A stretch of 51,556 nucleotides of DNA from positions 1 through 51,556 of the forward strand of contig RZYY01000005.1 of the NCBI GenBank assembly GCA_009930115.1, written 5' to 3'. Positions 9,244 to 17,900 of the stretch are shown here, piece by piece. This stretch comes from Sphingobacteriia bacterium. Its GTDB lineage: Bacteria > Bacteroidota > Bacteroidia > Bacteroidales > 4484-276. A program made the translations under genes and the position numbers. Each line of letters begins with the position of its first letter. Position 1 is the stretch's first letter. The notes under the pieces are model-generated. The model was not told where the DNA came from. It saw only the letters and a program-made list of their open reading frames with translations, and made no database searches.

Positions 9244-9696
9244 TCAGTCCAGACGGGGGAAATTAATCCTGTCTTTTATGATAAAGGCATTGGGATAATC
9301 ACCTGAAATTTTTTGGAGATATTTTTCGGCATCGAAACGGGTTCTGAAATCTCCCACCCGCACCCGATAATAGGGTTCGCTGAATGAAACGTAAGCTTTT
9401 TCTTCAGGGTAAAGCATCTGATATTTTCTTGCTGCTTCATTGGCTTTGCTCAATGACTGATTTCCGGATTCAAAAAAAATATGGATGCGGTATCCTTCAA
9501 TTCCTTCTGATTGTCGGTTGTATTCGATATGGCGTTTAAGAATTTTGTCAACTCTGTCATCGCGATGAATAACAATATGCCCTTCTGAAAACGAGTCCTG
9601 AGATGCTGTTTCGCTCCGATAATGATCATTCTGGGAGGCCAGTTTACCTGGGTGGATGATAAAGAGAAAAAATAATAAAGTGAGAAAACGAATCAT
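9244..9696 (-). CDS. SPOR-domain secreted protein
   Basis: A 150-aa periplasmic protein with a signal peptide (about 1-21, ending KLASQ) and a C-terminal SPOR domain (about 70-148). The domain shows GYRIHIFFESGNQSLSKANE and YYRVRVGDFRTRFDAEKYL. SPOR domains bind denuded septal peptidoglycan glycans, so a role at the cell wall or division site is likely. It follows the universal stress protein gene by 17 bp on the same strand. Its end faces queD, with 12 bp between the two stops. Confidence 0.8.
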   Translation of the reverse strand: MIRFLTLLFFLFIIHPGKLASQNDHYRSETASQDSFSEGHIVIHRDDRVDKILKRHIEYNRQSEGIEGYRIHIFFESGNQSLSKANEAARKYQMLYPEEKAYVSFSEPYYRVRVGDFRTRFDAEKYLQKISGDYPNAFIIKDRINFPRLD

Positions 9697-9713
9697 TGAG
9701 AGAATAGCTTCAA

Positions 9714-10556
9714 TTAGAAAGTTTTATTTGCATCAGCAGCATGAACGCTGAGTACCGGGATGGGTGAATGATTTACAATTTGTCTGGCATTTGGACCGAT
9801 GATGCCGTTACTTTGATTATCTTCCTGTTCTGTCATGATGGCGATCAGATCAGCCTGAATATTTATGGCATAATCAATCACTGATTTGGTAGCATTTTGG
9901 GTTTGAAAATGTTCGTGAACAAAGGAAACGCTTTCTTTTTCAAAGTATTTTATTGCTTTATCGGCAAAATTTTCTACCCTTTTGTGCATGGTTTTCAGAT
10001 TAGTAGAATAAATGCTGATAAGGTGTATTTCTGCCCCGGTATGTTTTGCCAAACAGGCAGTAACGTTCAGTTTTCCCAATGTATTGGAAGAATTGTCAAC
10101 AGGCATGACAATTTTCTGGATATGGTCTTTGATCTCAAATTTATTCCGAACAGTGATTACCGGGCAAAAAGCATGGGCTACAATCCGGTTTGCGTTGCTT
10201 CCGATCCAGTATTCTTCAAAACCTGAAACGCCATGTGATCCTGTGATGATAAGGTCGGCATTTTTTGATTGGGCAAATCCAACAATTTCCTGATAAATTT
10301 TTCCTTTACGTAGTTTGTATTCAAGTTTCCCTCCGGTAAATTCAGGCTTGAACTGCTCGGTCAGCTCGTTGAACCGACGCACAACCTCAGTGCGGTAACT
10401 CTCAACGGAAATGGAATAGATTGAATCAGGTTCGGAAGTTTTGTCCACCCATACCATGATAATGTTAGCCTTAGCACTATTGGCTAATTTTATGGCATAT
10501 TTCAGGGCATGTATCGAACCGCCCGAAAAGTCAACTGCTACGATGATATTCTTCAT
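9714..10556 (-). CDS. Tandem universal stress protein (two Usp domains)
   Basis: A cytoplasmic protein of 280 aa made of two UspA-type domains (about 1-145 and 148-275). Domain 1 keeps the ATP-binding pattern G-2x-G-9x-G-S in GSHGVSGFEEYWIGSN. Domain 2 has lost the first glycines and keeps only IGPNARQIVNHSPIPVLSV, so it probably does not bind ATP. Such proteins help survival under stress and energy limitation; no partner can be named. It is probably co-transcribed with the SPOR gene downstream. Confidence 0.88.
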   Translation of the reverse strand: MKNIIVAVDFSGGSIHALKYAIKLANSAKANIIMVWVDKTSEPDSIYSISVESYRTEVVRRFNELTEQFKPEFTGGKLEYKLRKGKIYQEIVGFAQSKNADLIITGSHGVSGFEEYWIGSNANRIVAHAFCPVITVRNKFEIKDHIQKIVMPVDNSSNTLGKLNVTACLAKHTGAEIHLISIYSTNLKTMHKRVENFADKAIKYFEKESVSFVHEHFQTQNATKSVIDYAINIQADLIAIMTEQEDNQSNGIIGPNARQIVNHSPIPVLSVHAADANKTF

Positions 10557-10650
10557 AATGATTATTCTGTAAAGGATTGTAAAACACTGCTTTTTTTCAG
10601 GTGGCTAAAGTACAAATTTTTAGAAATTGCTGCTTTGTTAATGTAAATAC

Positions 10651-10694
10651 AAGCTGTTAAAAGCAGCTTTATGGTCGGGTTTTTCTTATCCGAC
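10651..10694. repeat. Two adjacent small inverted repeats in an intergenic region
   Basis: The 214-bp gap between the Usp and antiporter genes carries AAGCTG (10651-10656) paired with CAGCTT (10664-10669), then GTCGG (10674-10678) paired with CCGAC (10690-10694). No clear U-tract follows on either strand, so they could be operators or weak terminators. Function unknown. Confidence 0.4.
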
Positions 10695-10749
10695 AGCCAA
10701 TGAATAAAATCCTTATTATCAGCTTAAATCAAAGATTGGAGGGATTTTC

Positions 10750-10757
10750 TACATTTG
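10750..10757 (+). promoter_or_regulatory. -7 promoter element of the antiporter gene
   Basis: TACATTTG fits TAnnTTTG. It ends 13 bp before the ATG at 10771, so the mRNA leader must be very short. Confidence 0.55.
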
Positions 10758-10770
10758 CAAAAAAATTAGT

Positions 10771-11727
10771 ATGTGGTACAGCATCATATTTCTGATTGTC
10801 GGATTTGTTGTATTGGTAAAAGGAGCAGATTGGCTGGTTGAGGGCGGGTCAGCACTGGCCCGGAAACACCATGTTTCCGATTTGGCGATTGGATTAACAG
10901 TGGTTGCGTTTGGAACTTCGATGCCTGAATTGGTCGTTAATACTTTTGCAGCATTCCAGGGACATTCGGGTATTGTTTTTGGAAACATCATTGGCAGTAA
11001 TATTTTTAACATTTTTGTTATTTTAGGTTTAACCGGATTAATCACTCCGTTAGTTGTCCAGTCGAGCAGTGTGTGGAGAGAAATCCCGTTATCATTTCTG
11101 GCTATAGTAATACTTTTTGTTTTAACCAATGAATTGGTTTTTTCTGAAACCAATGTTTTGTCAAGGGTTGATGGATTATTACTGCTTGGGGCGTTTGGAG
11201 GATTTTTGTATTATGTCTTCAACCAGCTAAGTCATGATGAATCCATTCAGCCAATGGCGATAAAAGAACTTTCAACTTTACGCATTTGGATTTACCTCTT
11301 TGCCGGGCTTGGATTATTAGTGCTTGGTGGCAGACTTGTGGTTATAAATGCGGTAGAGATGGCCACTCTTCTGGGTATGAGTCAAACCGTGATCGGGCTG
11401 ACTATTGTGGCTGCCGGAACATCCCTGCCGGAGCTGGCTACTTCAGCAGTAGCTGCGGTTAAAAAGAAAAATGATATTGCTGTTGGCAACATCATCGGAT
11501 CAAACATATTCAATATCTTTTTCATTCTCGGTGTAAGTGCACTGATCAAGCCTATTGATTACAATCCGGCTTTCAATCAGGATATTTTTTTGCTGGGATT
11601 GGGAACTTTGTTGTTGTTCATAGCCATGTTTTCGGGAAAACGAAAAAAACTCGACCGGTGGGAAGCCGCGATTTTACTGATATTATATGTTGCCTACACT
11701 GTCAATCTAATCTTAAAAGCCAGTTAA
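10771..11727 (+). CDS. Ca2+/Na+ antiporter family (CaCA, YrbG-like) protein
   Basis: An inner membrane cation exchanger of 318 aa with about ten hydrophobic helices in two inverted halves. Both alpha-repeats are present: FGTSMPELVVN...GNIIGSNIFNIFVILG in the first half and AGTSLPELATS...GNIIGSNIFNIFFILG in the second. The GTS-PE and GN-IGSN-FN motifs are the cation-binding signatures of the CaCA superfamily. Length matches bacterial YrbG-type members. Ion preference (Ca2+, K+ or other, against Na+ or H+) cannot be read from sequence. It is monocistronic with its own promoter. Confidence 0.92.
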   Translation: MWYSIIFLIVGFVVLVKGADWLVEGGSALARKHHVSDLAIGLTVVAFGTSMPELVVNTFAAFQGHSGIVFGNIIGSNIFNIFVILGLTGLITPLVVQSSSVWREIPLSFLAIVILFVLTNELVFSETNVLSRVDGLLLLGAFGGFLYYVFNQLSHDESIQPMAIKELSTLRIWIYLFAGLGLLVLGGRLVVINAVEMATLLGMSQTVIGLTIVAAGTSLPELATSAVAAVKKKNDIAVGNIIGSNIFNIFFILGVSALIKPIDYNPAFNQDIFLLGLGTLLLFIAMFSGKRKKLDRWEAAILLILYVAYTVNLILKAS

Positions 11728-11879
11728 ATCACCTTGAAAAGTTTAACCAGTTAAAAAAGTGTTATGAAAGAATTAACAGCATTTTCGTGCCTCCCTGAAA
11801 AATTGCTGAAATATCCCAATTATCATTGTTTTTCCGTTGTCTGGATTAACAGCAATAATTAACCCCGCAGAGAATTTTC

Positions 11880-11887
11880 TACTTTTG
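11880..11887 (+). promoter_or_regulatory. -7 promoter element of ruvB
   Basis: TACTTTTG fits TAnnTTTG, 18 bp before the ATG at 11906. Its place inside the upstream open frame argues for 11906 as the true start. Confidence 0.6.
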
Positions 11888-11905
11888 TCAAAAATTACTG
11901 TTCTG

Positions 11906-12931
11906 ATGAAAAATAAAAATCTCGACGCTACTGCAGAACATTTAACGCCTGGTGAAAAAGAAATCGAAAAAGTCCTCCGACCGAGTCATTTCGAGGGTTT
12001 TGCAGGTCAACTTCAGGTGGTGGAAAACCTGAAAGTGTTTGTAGAGGCTGCCAGACGTCGCGGTGAAGCACTTGATCATGTGTTGCTTCACGGCCCTCCG
12101 GGATTGGGTAAAACTACGCTTTCTCATATTATTGCCAATGAACTTGATGTTGGTATTAAAGTATCATCCGGACCGGTGTTGGACAAGCCGGGGGATCTGG
12201 CTGGTTTACTTACCAATCTTGAAAAAGATGATGTTTTGTTTATTGACGAAATCCATCGCCTCAGCCCGCTGGTTGAAGAGTATCTGTACTCGGCCATGGA
12301 AGATTACAGAATAGACATCATGATTGAGACCGGGCCAAATGCGCGCAGTGTGCAAATTACCTTAAATCCTTTTACACTCATTGGAGCCACAACGCGATCA
12401 GGATTGCTGACGGCTCCGCTACGCTCACGGTTTGGCATCAATCTGCGCTTGGCCTATTACGATGCTGAAACACTGTCTGGTATTGTAAAACGTTCGGCCG
12501 GAATTTTACGGGTTGACATCACGGATGAAGCTGCTGACGAAATTGCACGCCGCAGTCGGGGCACACCTCGTATCGCCAATCTGCTTCTTCGCCGTGTTCG
12601 CGATTTTGCACAGATCAAAAGTGACGGTACCATCAAAATTCCCATCGCGCAGTTAGCCCTTTCGGCACTTAACGTTGACAAACATGGTCTGGACGAAATG
12701 GACAACAAAATTTTGTCGGTGATCATTGATAAATTTGGCGGAGGCCCGGTAGGACTCACAACCATTGCCACAGCTGTCGGTGAAGATCCCGGTACGATAG
12801 AGGAAGTTTATGAACCTTTTCTTATTATGGAAGGATACCTGATGCGCACTCCCCGCGGCCGTGAAGCAACCGAAACCGCCTATCGCCATTTAGGAAAAAT
12901 GAAATACCCTGATCAGGGGCGATTATTTTAA
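11906..12931 (+). CDS. ruvB: Holliday junction branch-migration ATPase RuvB
   Basis: The hexameric motor that drives Holliday junction branch migration with RuvA and feeds RuvC. The AAA+ core shows Walker [10 protein letters not shown] (63-71), Walker B FIDEIHRL (Asp114-Glu115), the sensor ATTRSG and the arginine finger region LRSRFG. A winged-helix C-terminal domain ends YRHLG. The open frame reaches back to 11837. I chose the ATG at 11906 because a -7 element lies just before it and the resulting 341 aa fits the family. ruvA and ruvC are not in the window. Confidence 0.97.
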   Translation: MKNKNLDATAEHLTPGEKEIEKVLRPSHFEGFAGQLQVVENLKVFVEAARRRGEALDHVLLHGPPGLGKTTLSHIIANELDVGIKVSSGPVLDKPGDLAGLLTNLEKDDVLFIDEIHRLSPLVEEYLYSAMEDYRIDIMIETGPNARSVQITLNPFTLIGATTRSGLLTAPLRSRFGINLRLAYYDAETLSGIVKRSAGILRVDITDEAADEIARRSRGTPRIANLLLRRVRDFAQIKSDGTIKIPIAQLALSALNVDKHGLDEMDNKILSVIIDKFGGGPVGLTTIATAVGEDPGTIEEVYEPFLIMEGYLMRTPRGREATETAYRHLGKMKYPDQGRLF

Positions 12932-12994
12932 CCGTTGATAGATTTCCAGTTATCCTTTTTGTGTACAAGATAGAATAAACAGCCAGTATATCAG

Positions 12995-13501
12995 CTAAAT
13001 GCGAACAAATTTTCGCATCATGAGTCCATCGTAGTAATCATTTCCGATTTTGGTATCTTTTTCCAGACGCGCAATGACTTCAAAACCGGTTTTGCGGTAT
13101 AGCTGAACTGCTCCGGTATGGTCAGCCCTGACCATAAGATAAATGATCTCAATGAGATTTTCTTTCCGGGCACGTTCAAAGGCGGATTCAACCAATTGTA
13201 CACCAATTCCTTTCCGGCGAAAACTTTCCAAAATTCCCATGTTCAACCAGGCAGTATGATTTAGTTTCTCAGCAGGATTGGAGGCGAGCACCAGAAATCC
13301 TGCCGGTCTTTTGTCAACCAATGTGACCATGACAAACGAACCATTTTGCCTCAGTATTTGATGGTAATAATTCCGAAAGTCAATGATTGAGTTGAACTTA
13401 CGATCGAAATTATCACTCATAAATGGTGATGTAATGTAAATATGCCGAAAAATAGCATACAATTCATTTGTGTCAAAGTCATTAAAATCTTTTATTATCA
13501 T
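12995..13501 (-). CDS. GNAT-family N-acetyltransferase
   Basis: A cytoplasmic acetyl-CoA-dependent acyltransferase of unknown substrate, 168 aa. The acetyl-CoA binding motif A is seen in LNMGILESFRRKGIGVQLVE (R/K-x-G-I/G-x-G type), with the usual C-terminal VQLYRKTGFEVIARLEKD. It begins 5 bp after the cheB stop, so it is probably the last gene of the CheR-CheB-hybrid kinase operon. Modification of a protein or small molecule in that pathway is possible but is pure inference. It converges with ruvB, 63 bp away. Confidence 0.85.
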   Translation of the reverse strand: MIIKDFNDFDTNELYAIFRHIYITSPFMSDNFDRKFNSIIDFRNYYHQILRQNGSFVMVTLVDKRPAGFLVLASNPAEKLNHTAWLNMGILESFRRKGIGVQLVESAFERARKENLIEIIYLMVRADHTGAVQLYRKTGFEVIARLEKDTKIGNDYYDGLMMRKFVRI

Positions 13502-13506
13502 GTAAA

Positions 13507-14073
13507 TTACTGCTTTTGAAGGTTCAACAAAAAAGTGGTGATTTCACCCAGGGTCATTTTCCTGTCAACCCCGGCTATTTTAATGGCTGCTTCAGGCATA
13601 ACGGGTACTTCAGCTTCTTGCGGGTCCTGAGCGATGGTATAACCGCCATTTTCCTTAATTTTTCCCATACCTTTGCTTCCGTCAGTGCTGGCTCCTGTGA
13701 GAATGATCCCGATAAGTCCGGAATGCCAGGCATCAGCTGCAGATTCGAAAAGCACATCAATGGATGGACGCGAAAAATTCACCCTTTCTTCAACCGACAG
13801 CGAGAAAGTAAAATCAGTTTCAACCAGCAGATGATAATTCGGTGGGGCAAAATAAACAGTGCCGGGTTGAATGGATTCCTTTTCATCCGCTTCTTTTACT
13901 TTTAACTGGCAAATATGATTGAAATGATTGACCATAAAGTTATCAGAGTTTGGACTTATGTGCTGAACAATAATTACAGGCAGGGGAAAATTGCCAGGCA
14001 GTTTGGGTAAAATCGTTGACAATGCTGAAATCCCACCTGCAGAAACTCCTATAACTACTGCGTTGTAATTCAT
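13507..14073 (-). CDS. cheB: CheB-type methylesterase catalytic domain, stand-alone
   Basis: Hydrolyses glutamyl methyl esters or deamidates glutamines on chemoreceptor-like helices. The 188-aa protein is only the catalytic domain. The triad reads Ser11 (GVSAGG), His38 (VQHISPNSDNF) and Asp131 (GASTDGSKGM). The usual N-terminal receiver domain of CheB is absent, so control must come from elsewhere, for instance the receivers of the hybrid kinases upstream. The frame is open to 14154, but the ATG at 14073 gives the canonical N-terminus and sits 7 bp after the cheR stop. No methyl-accepting chemotaxis protein is encoded in the window. Confidence 0.9.
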   Translation of the reverse strand: MNYNAVVIGVSAGGISALSTILPKLPGNFPLPVIIVQHISPNSDNFMVNHFNHICQLKVKEADEKESIQPGTVYFAPPNYHLLVETDFTFSLSVEERVNFSRPSIDVLFESAADAWHSGLIGIILTGASTDGSKGMGKIKENGGYTIAQDPQEAEVPVMPEAAIKIAGVDRKMTLGEITTFLLNLQKQ

Positions 14074-14080
14074 TTTTTTG

Positions 14081-14938
14081 TCAGGGTGAAAATTTCCGGC
14101 GATATATTTTTTCTTTTTCGCTGATAATATCGAAAGCATCGGCTTTGGCTGCAAAACGGAGACTTTCTTTACTTCCCAGGCAAAGAAATCCTCCCGGGAT
14201 AAGACTTTCGTAAAACAAATGGATTACCTTATTTTGTAATTCTTTATCGAAATAGATCAGCACATTTCTGCAAATTATCAGGTTCATCTCGCCAAAAACT
14301 CCGTCTGTTACCAGATTATGATCAGCAAAAACAATATTTTTTTTTAGAAAATCATTCATTTTTACTGAGCCGTAATGGGCATTGAAATAATCTGAAAAAC
14401 TGGATTTTCCTGCACTTTTTTGATAGTTGTAGGTAAATTCCTTTACTTTTTCGATGGCATAAATCCCGTTTTTTGCTTTTTGAAGTGCAATCTGATTAAA
14501 ATCAGTGGCATACATCTGTGTACGGTTGAGCAGCCCTTCTTCATGGAGCAGAATGGCCATGGAATACACCTCCTCACCTGTTGCACAGCCTGCATGCCAA
14601 ATTTTTACAAAAGGATAGGTTTTAAGCATGGGAACTACTTCAGTGCGAACAGTCTTGTAAAATTCCGGGTCACGAAACATTTCAGTTACCGTGATGGATA
14701 AATCCTGAAGTACTTCCTGATAAAAAAGAGGGTCGTACAACAAAGGGTGGATCATAGCACTGACAGAGCTAAACCCGGATGTCCCCATCCGATGTCTTAA
14801 CCGGCGGCGGATATGTGCCTTACCATAGTTTCTGAAATCATAACCAAATTTCAGATAAATGGCTTGCAGGAAAAGTTCAATTTCGATTGTTTCGTTTTCC
14901 TGCATCGGATCATTATGTTCATTTACTGGTAAAGCCAT
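14081..14938 (-). CDS. cheR: CheR-type SAM-dependent protein-glutamate methyltransferase
   Basis: Methylates glutamates on receptor-type coiled coils using S-adenosylmethionine. The N-terminal helical domain (about 18-75) carries the basic run RRRLRHRM. The SAM site follows as WHAGCATGEEVYS (about 114-126), then ATDFNQIALQKAKNGIY, and the motif CRNVLIYFDKELQ near the C-terminal third. At 285 aa it is full length. Its start overlaps the end of the hybrid kinase gene by 16 bp (a second Met at 14905 would remove the overlap), so translation is probably coupled. The methylation target is unknown; the adjacent kinase with its long coiled coil is the obvious candidate. Confidence 0.93.
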   Translation of the reverse strand: MALPVNEHNDPMQENETIEIELFLQAIYLKFGYDFRNYGKAHIRRRLRHRMGTSGFSSVSAMIHPLLYDPLFYQEVLQDLSITVTEMFRDPEFYKTVRTEVVPMLKTYPFVKIWHAGCATGEEVYSMAILLHEEGLLNRTQMYATDFNQIALQKAKNGIYAIEKVKEFTYNYQKSAGKSSFSDYFNAHYGSVKMNDFLKKNIVFADHNLVTDGVFGEMNLIICRNVLIYFDKELQNKVIHLFYESLIPGGFLCLGSKESLRFAAKADAFDIISEKEKIYRRKFSP

Positions 14939-17900
14939 ACTCTTAATAGTGACAGTAGTTTTGCTGTGTCAACCGGTTTTGTCAGGTAGTCATTAGCGCC
15001 GGCTTCAATGCACTTGTCCCTGTCGCCCTGCATAGCTTTGGCTGTAAGTGCAATTACCGGCATTTTGTTGGTTTTTGGATTTTTTCTGATTCTTCTGATT
15101 GCCTCGTAACCATCCATTTCGGGCATCATGATGTCCATGAGCACCAGATTGATGTCCGGGAATTGTTCCAATTTGGCAAGGCCTTCTTTTCCGTTGCGAC
15201 CGACCTCGATTTTCAAACCTTTTTCTTCCAGCAGGCTGCTCAGGGCAAAAACGTTTCGCATATCGTCATCCACGATCAGTATTTTCTTGTCCTTCATAAT
15301 GTCTTCTTTGCTATGTGTCATGCGCAGCATTTTTTGTTTTTCTTCGGGAAGGCTTGATTCCACCCGATGCAGGAAAAGAGTGGTTTCGGCCAGAAGCCGC
15401 TCGGGAGAGCGTACTCCTTTGATGATAATCCTGTCAGAATATTGCAGTAATCGTTCTTCGTCTTCCCGCGAGAGTTCTTTACCGGTGTATATAATCACCG
15501 GAATATAACTTGTTTCACCTTTTTTCCCTATTATTTTCAATAATTCATCTCCGGGCATATCCTTAAGTCCCAGATCGAGGATTATGCAGTCGAAATCGTT
15601 TTTGCGAAGTTGGTCTATAGCCTGATTGCCTGTGGGTACAGAAGTAATGCTGATGTCTTTGTCGTCAATAAGCTCTACAATAGCTTTGCGCATGTTGTCA
15701 TCATCCTCGACGACCAGCAGTTTTTTGAAAGGTTTGGAGATATATGCTTCAATTTTGGAAAAAGCTTCTTCCAGATCTTCCAGACTGATGGGTTTGGTAA
15801 GGTAACCAATGGCTCCCATTTTAAGTGCTTCAATGCTTTTGTCTTTTCCCGACATAAAATGAACGGGAATATGCCGGGTTTCGGGATTATCTTTCAGCCG
15901 GTCCATAACCTGCCAGCCGTCAATTCCGGGTAAACCAATATCGAGTATGATGGCATCAGGCTTATAATAATCTGCATAGTGCAATCCTGTTTCCCCGTTG
16001 GGTGCAATCAGGCATTTGAAACCCTTTTCATGTGCCAGGTCATATAGAATTTTGGCAAAATTGTGATCGTCTTCAATAACAAGAATGAATTTGTCGCCTT
16101 TATTAATTACTGTCCGGTCGTCTTTGAATCCGTCGGTAAGATTATTCTGCATGTTTGGTGCAGTATGATTTTGTGGGTTGGCAGCTGATAACGTTTTGGT
16201 TATCACCGTCTCTTCTTTTTTATTATTGGTTGTTTGGGTTTTTAACGATTCTGTTTTTTCAGGTATTGAATCAGGTGTATGATGCTCTGTTTTTTCGATG
16301 GTTAGTGGTAACCAGAGTCTGAAAATGGTGCCTTTGTTTGGTTCGCTTTCAAGGGTTATTTCTCCTCCCAGAAGATGAGCCAGATTTCGTGAAATAGTCA
16401 GGCCAAGTCCTGTTCCTCCATATTTGCGGGAAGTAGTCCCATCAGCCTGGGTAAATGCCTGAAATATTACTTCCTGTTGTGCCTGTGGAATGCCGATCCC
16501 TGTATCAGCAACTTCGAAGACGATGGCATCTTTGTCGGAAATTTTTTTTGGTCTGTTTTTGTCCGCCGGATTTGATTTTAAAATGTTTAGATTGACACTT
16601 CCCTGATTGGTAAATTTAATAGCGTTGGCGAGTAAATTTCGGATAATCTGCTGTAAACGCTGGTTATCATTATGAATTGTTAAAGGTGTGTTGTTTGGTA
16701 TATTCACCGTGAAATCAAGGCCTTTTTCGAGAGCCAGCGGGGCAAAAATTTCTTTTATTTCGTTTGAAAAATTAGTAATGGAAATTTTTTCGATATTAAT
16801 CTGTAATTTTCCTGATTCAATTTTTGACAGATCAAGTATTTCATTAATTAGGGACAAAAGGCTGGCACCGGACGAATAAATAGTTTTTGCTGATTGTATT
16901 TGTTTTTCGTTTAGATTTCCATTTTTATTATTTGACAATACTTGTGATAAAACAAGGATACTGTTAAGCGGAGTGCGCAATTCGTGCGACATATTAGCCA
17001 GAAATTCCGATTTGTAGCGGCTTGCCATTTCAAGGTCGCGGGCTTTTTGCTCAATTTCAAGTTGTGCCTGTCTGAGAATTTCATTCTTTTTTCGGATATC
17101 ATCTCTTTGTTTTTCGATAGCGTGGGTACGTTCCTGAAGCTCTTCGTTGGTTACGCGCAATTCTTCCTGCTGCGTTTGTAACTGTTGTTCCGATTCTTTA
17201 AGTGCAACGGTTTGTTCCTGAAGTTCTTCATTGGCTTGGCGCAATTCTTCCTGTTGCACCTGCAATTCTTCAGCTTGTTGCTGGGTTTTGGTAAGTAATT
17301 TTTCGAGTTCGGTACGGCTACGTGAAGTATGTAGACCGATTGCAATGGTTTCGCTTATGATAGAGATAAAACTCAGTTGATTATCGGTAAAAGTTTCAAA
17401 AGAACCCAATTCGATAATAGCGATGACTTCCTCATTAAAAATACAGGGTACCACGATAAGATTGCGCGGTGGCGCTTCACCAAGCCCTGAACTGATTGCG
17501 ACATAATCGTCTGGCAGCTGACTGACGATGATGGGTTGTTTTTCGAGTGCTGCCTGTCCTATAATTCCCTCTCCTGCAGAATAATCACTCTTAATGTTTT
17601 TGCGATGAGTGAATGCATAGCTTCCCGTAAGTTTGTAAATTCCATTTTCATCTTTCAGGTAAATGGCACCTACTTTTGCCCCGAGAATATGACAAATTTT
17701 GCTGATGATCTTACGGCTCAGGTCAGTTACTTCCTGCTCGCCCCGCAAAAGGTCATTAATGTCGGTTTGGTTGTTTTTTATCCAGAGTTGCCTTTGTTTG
17801 TCTTCATTCGATTTTTTCAGCTCCGATGTCATGGTAATCAATGATTTGCCAAGTTCATCCTTTGCTGATCGCATGGTAATGCTTGTTTCGAGGTTGCCTC

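Noticed and set aside
11764-11862. A 32-codon frame between the antiporter gene and ruvB
   Set aside because: No promoter, no coding-like composition and it runs toward the ruvB promoter; probably chance.
11837-11905. An N-terminal extension of ruvB starting at 11837
   Set aside because: The -7 promoter element lies inside it and the family N-terminus begins near the ATG at 11906.
14074-14154. A 27-codon extension of cheB
   Set aside because: It overlaps the cheR end and precedes the canonical start MNYNAVVIGVSAGG.
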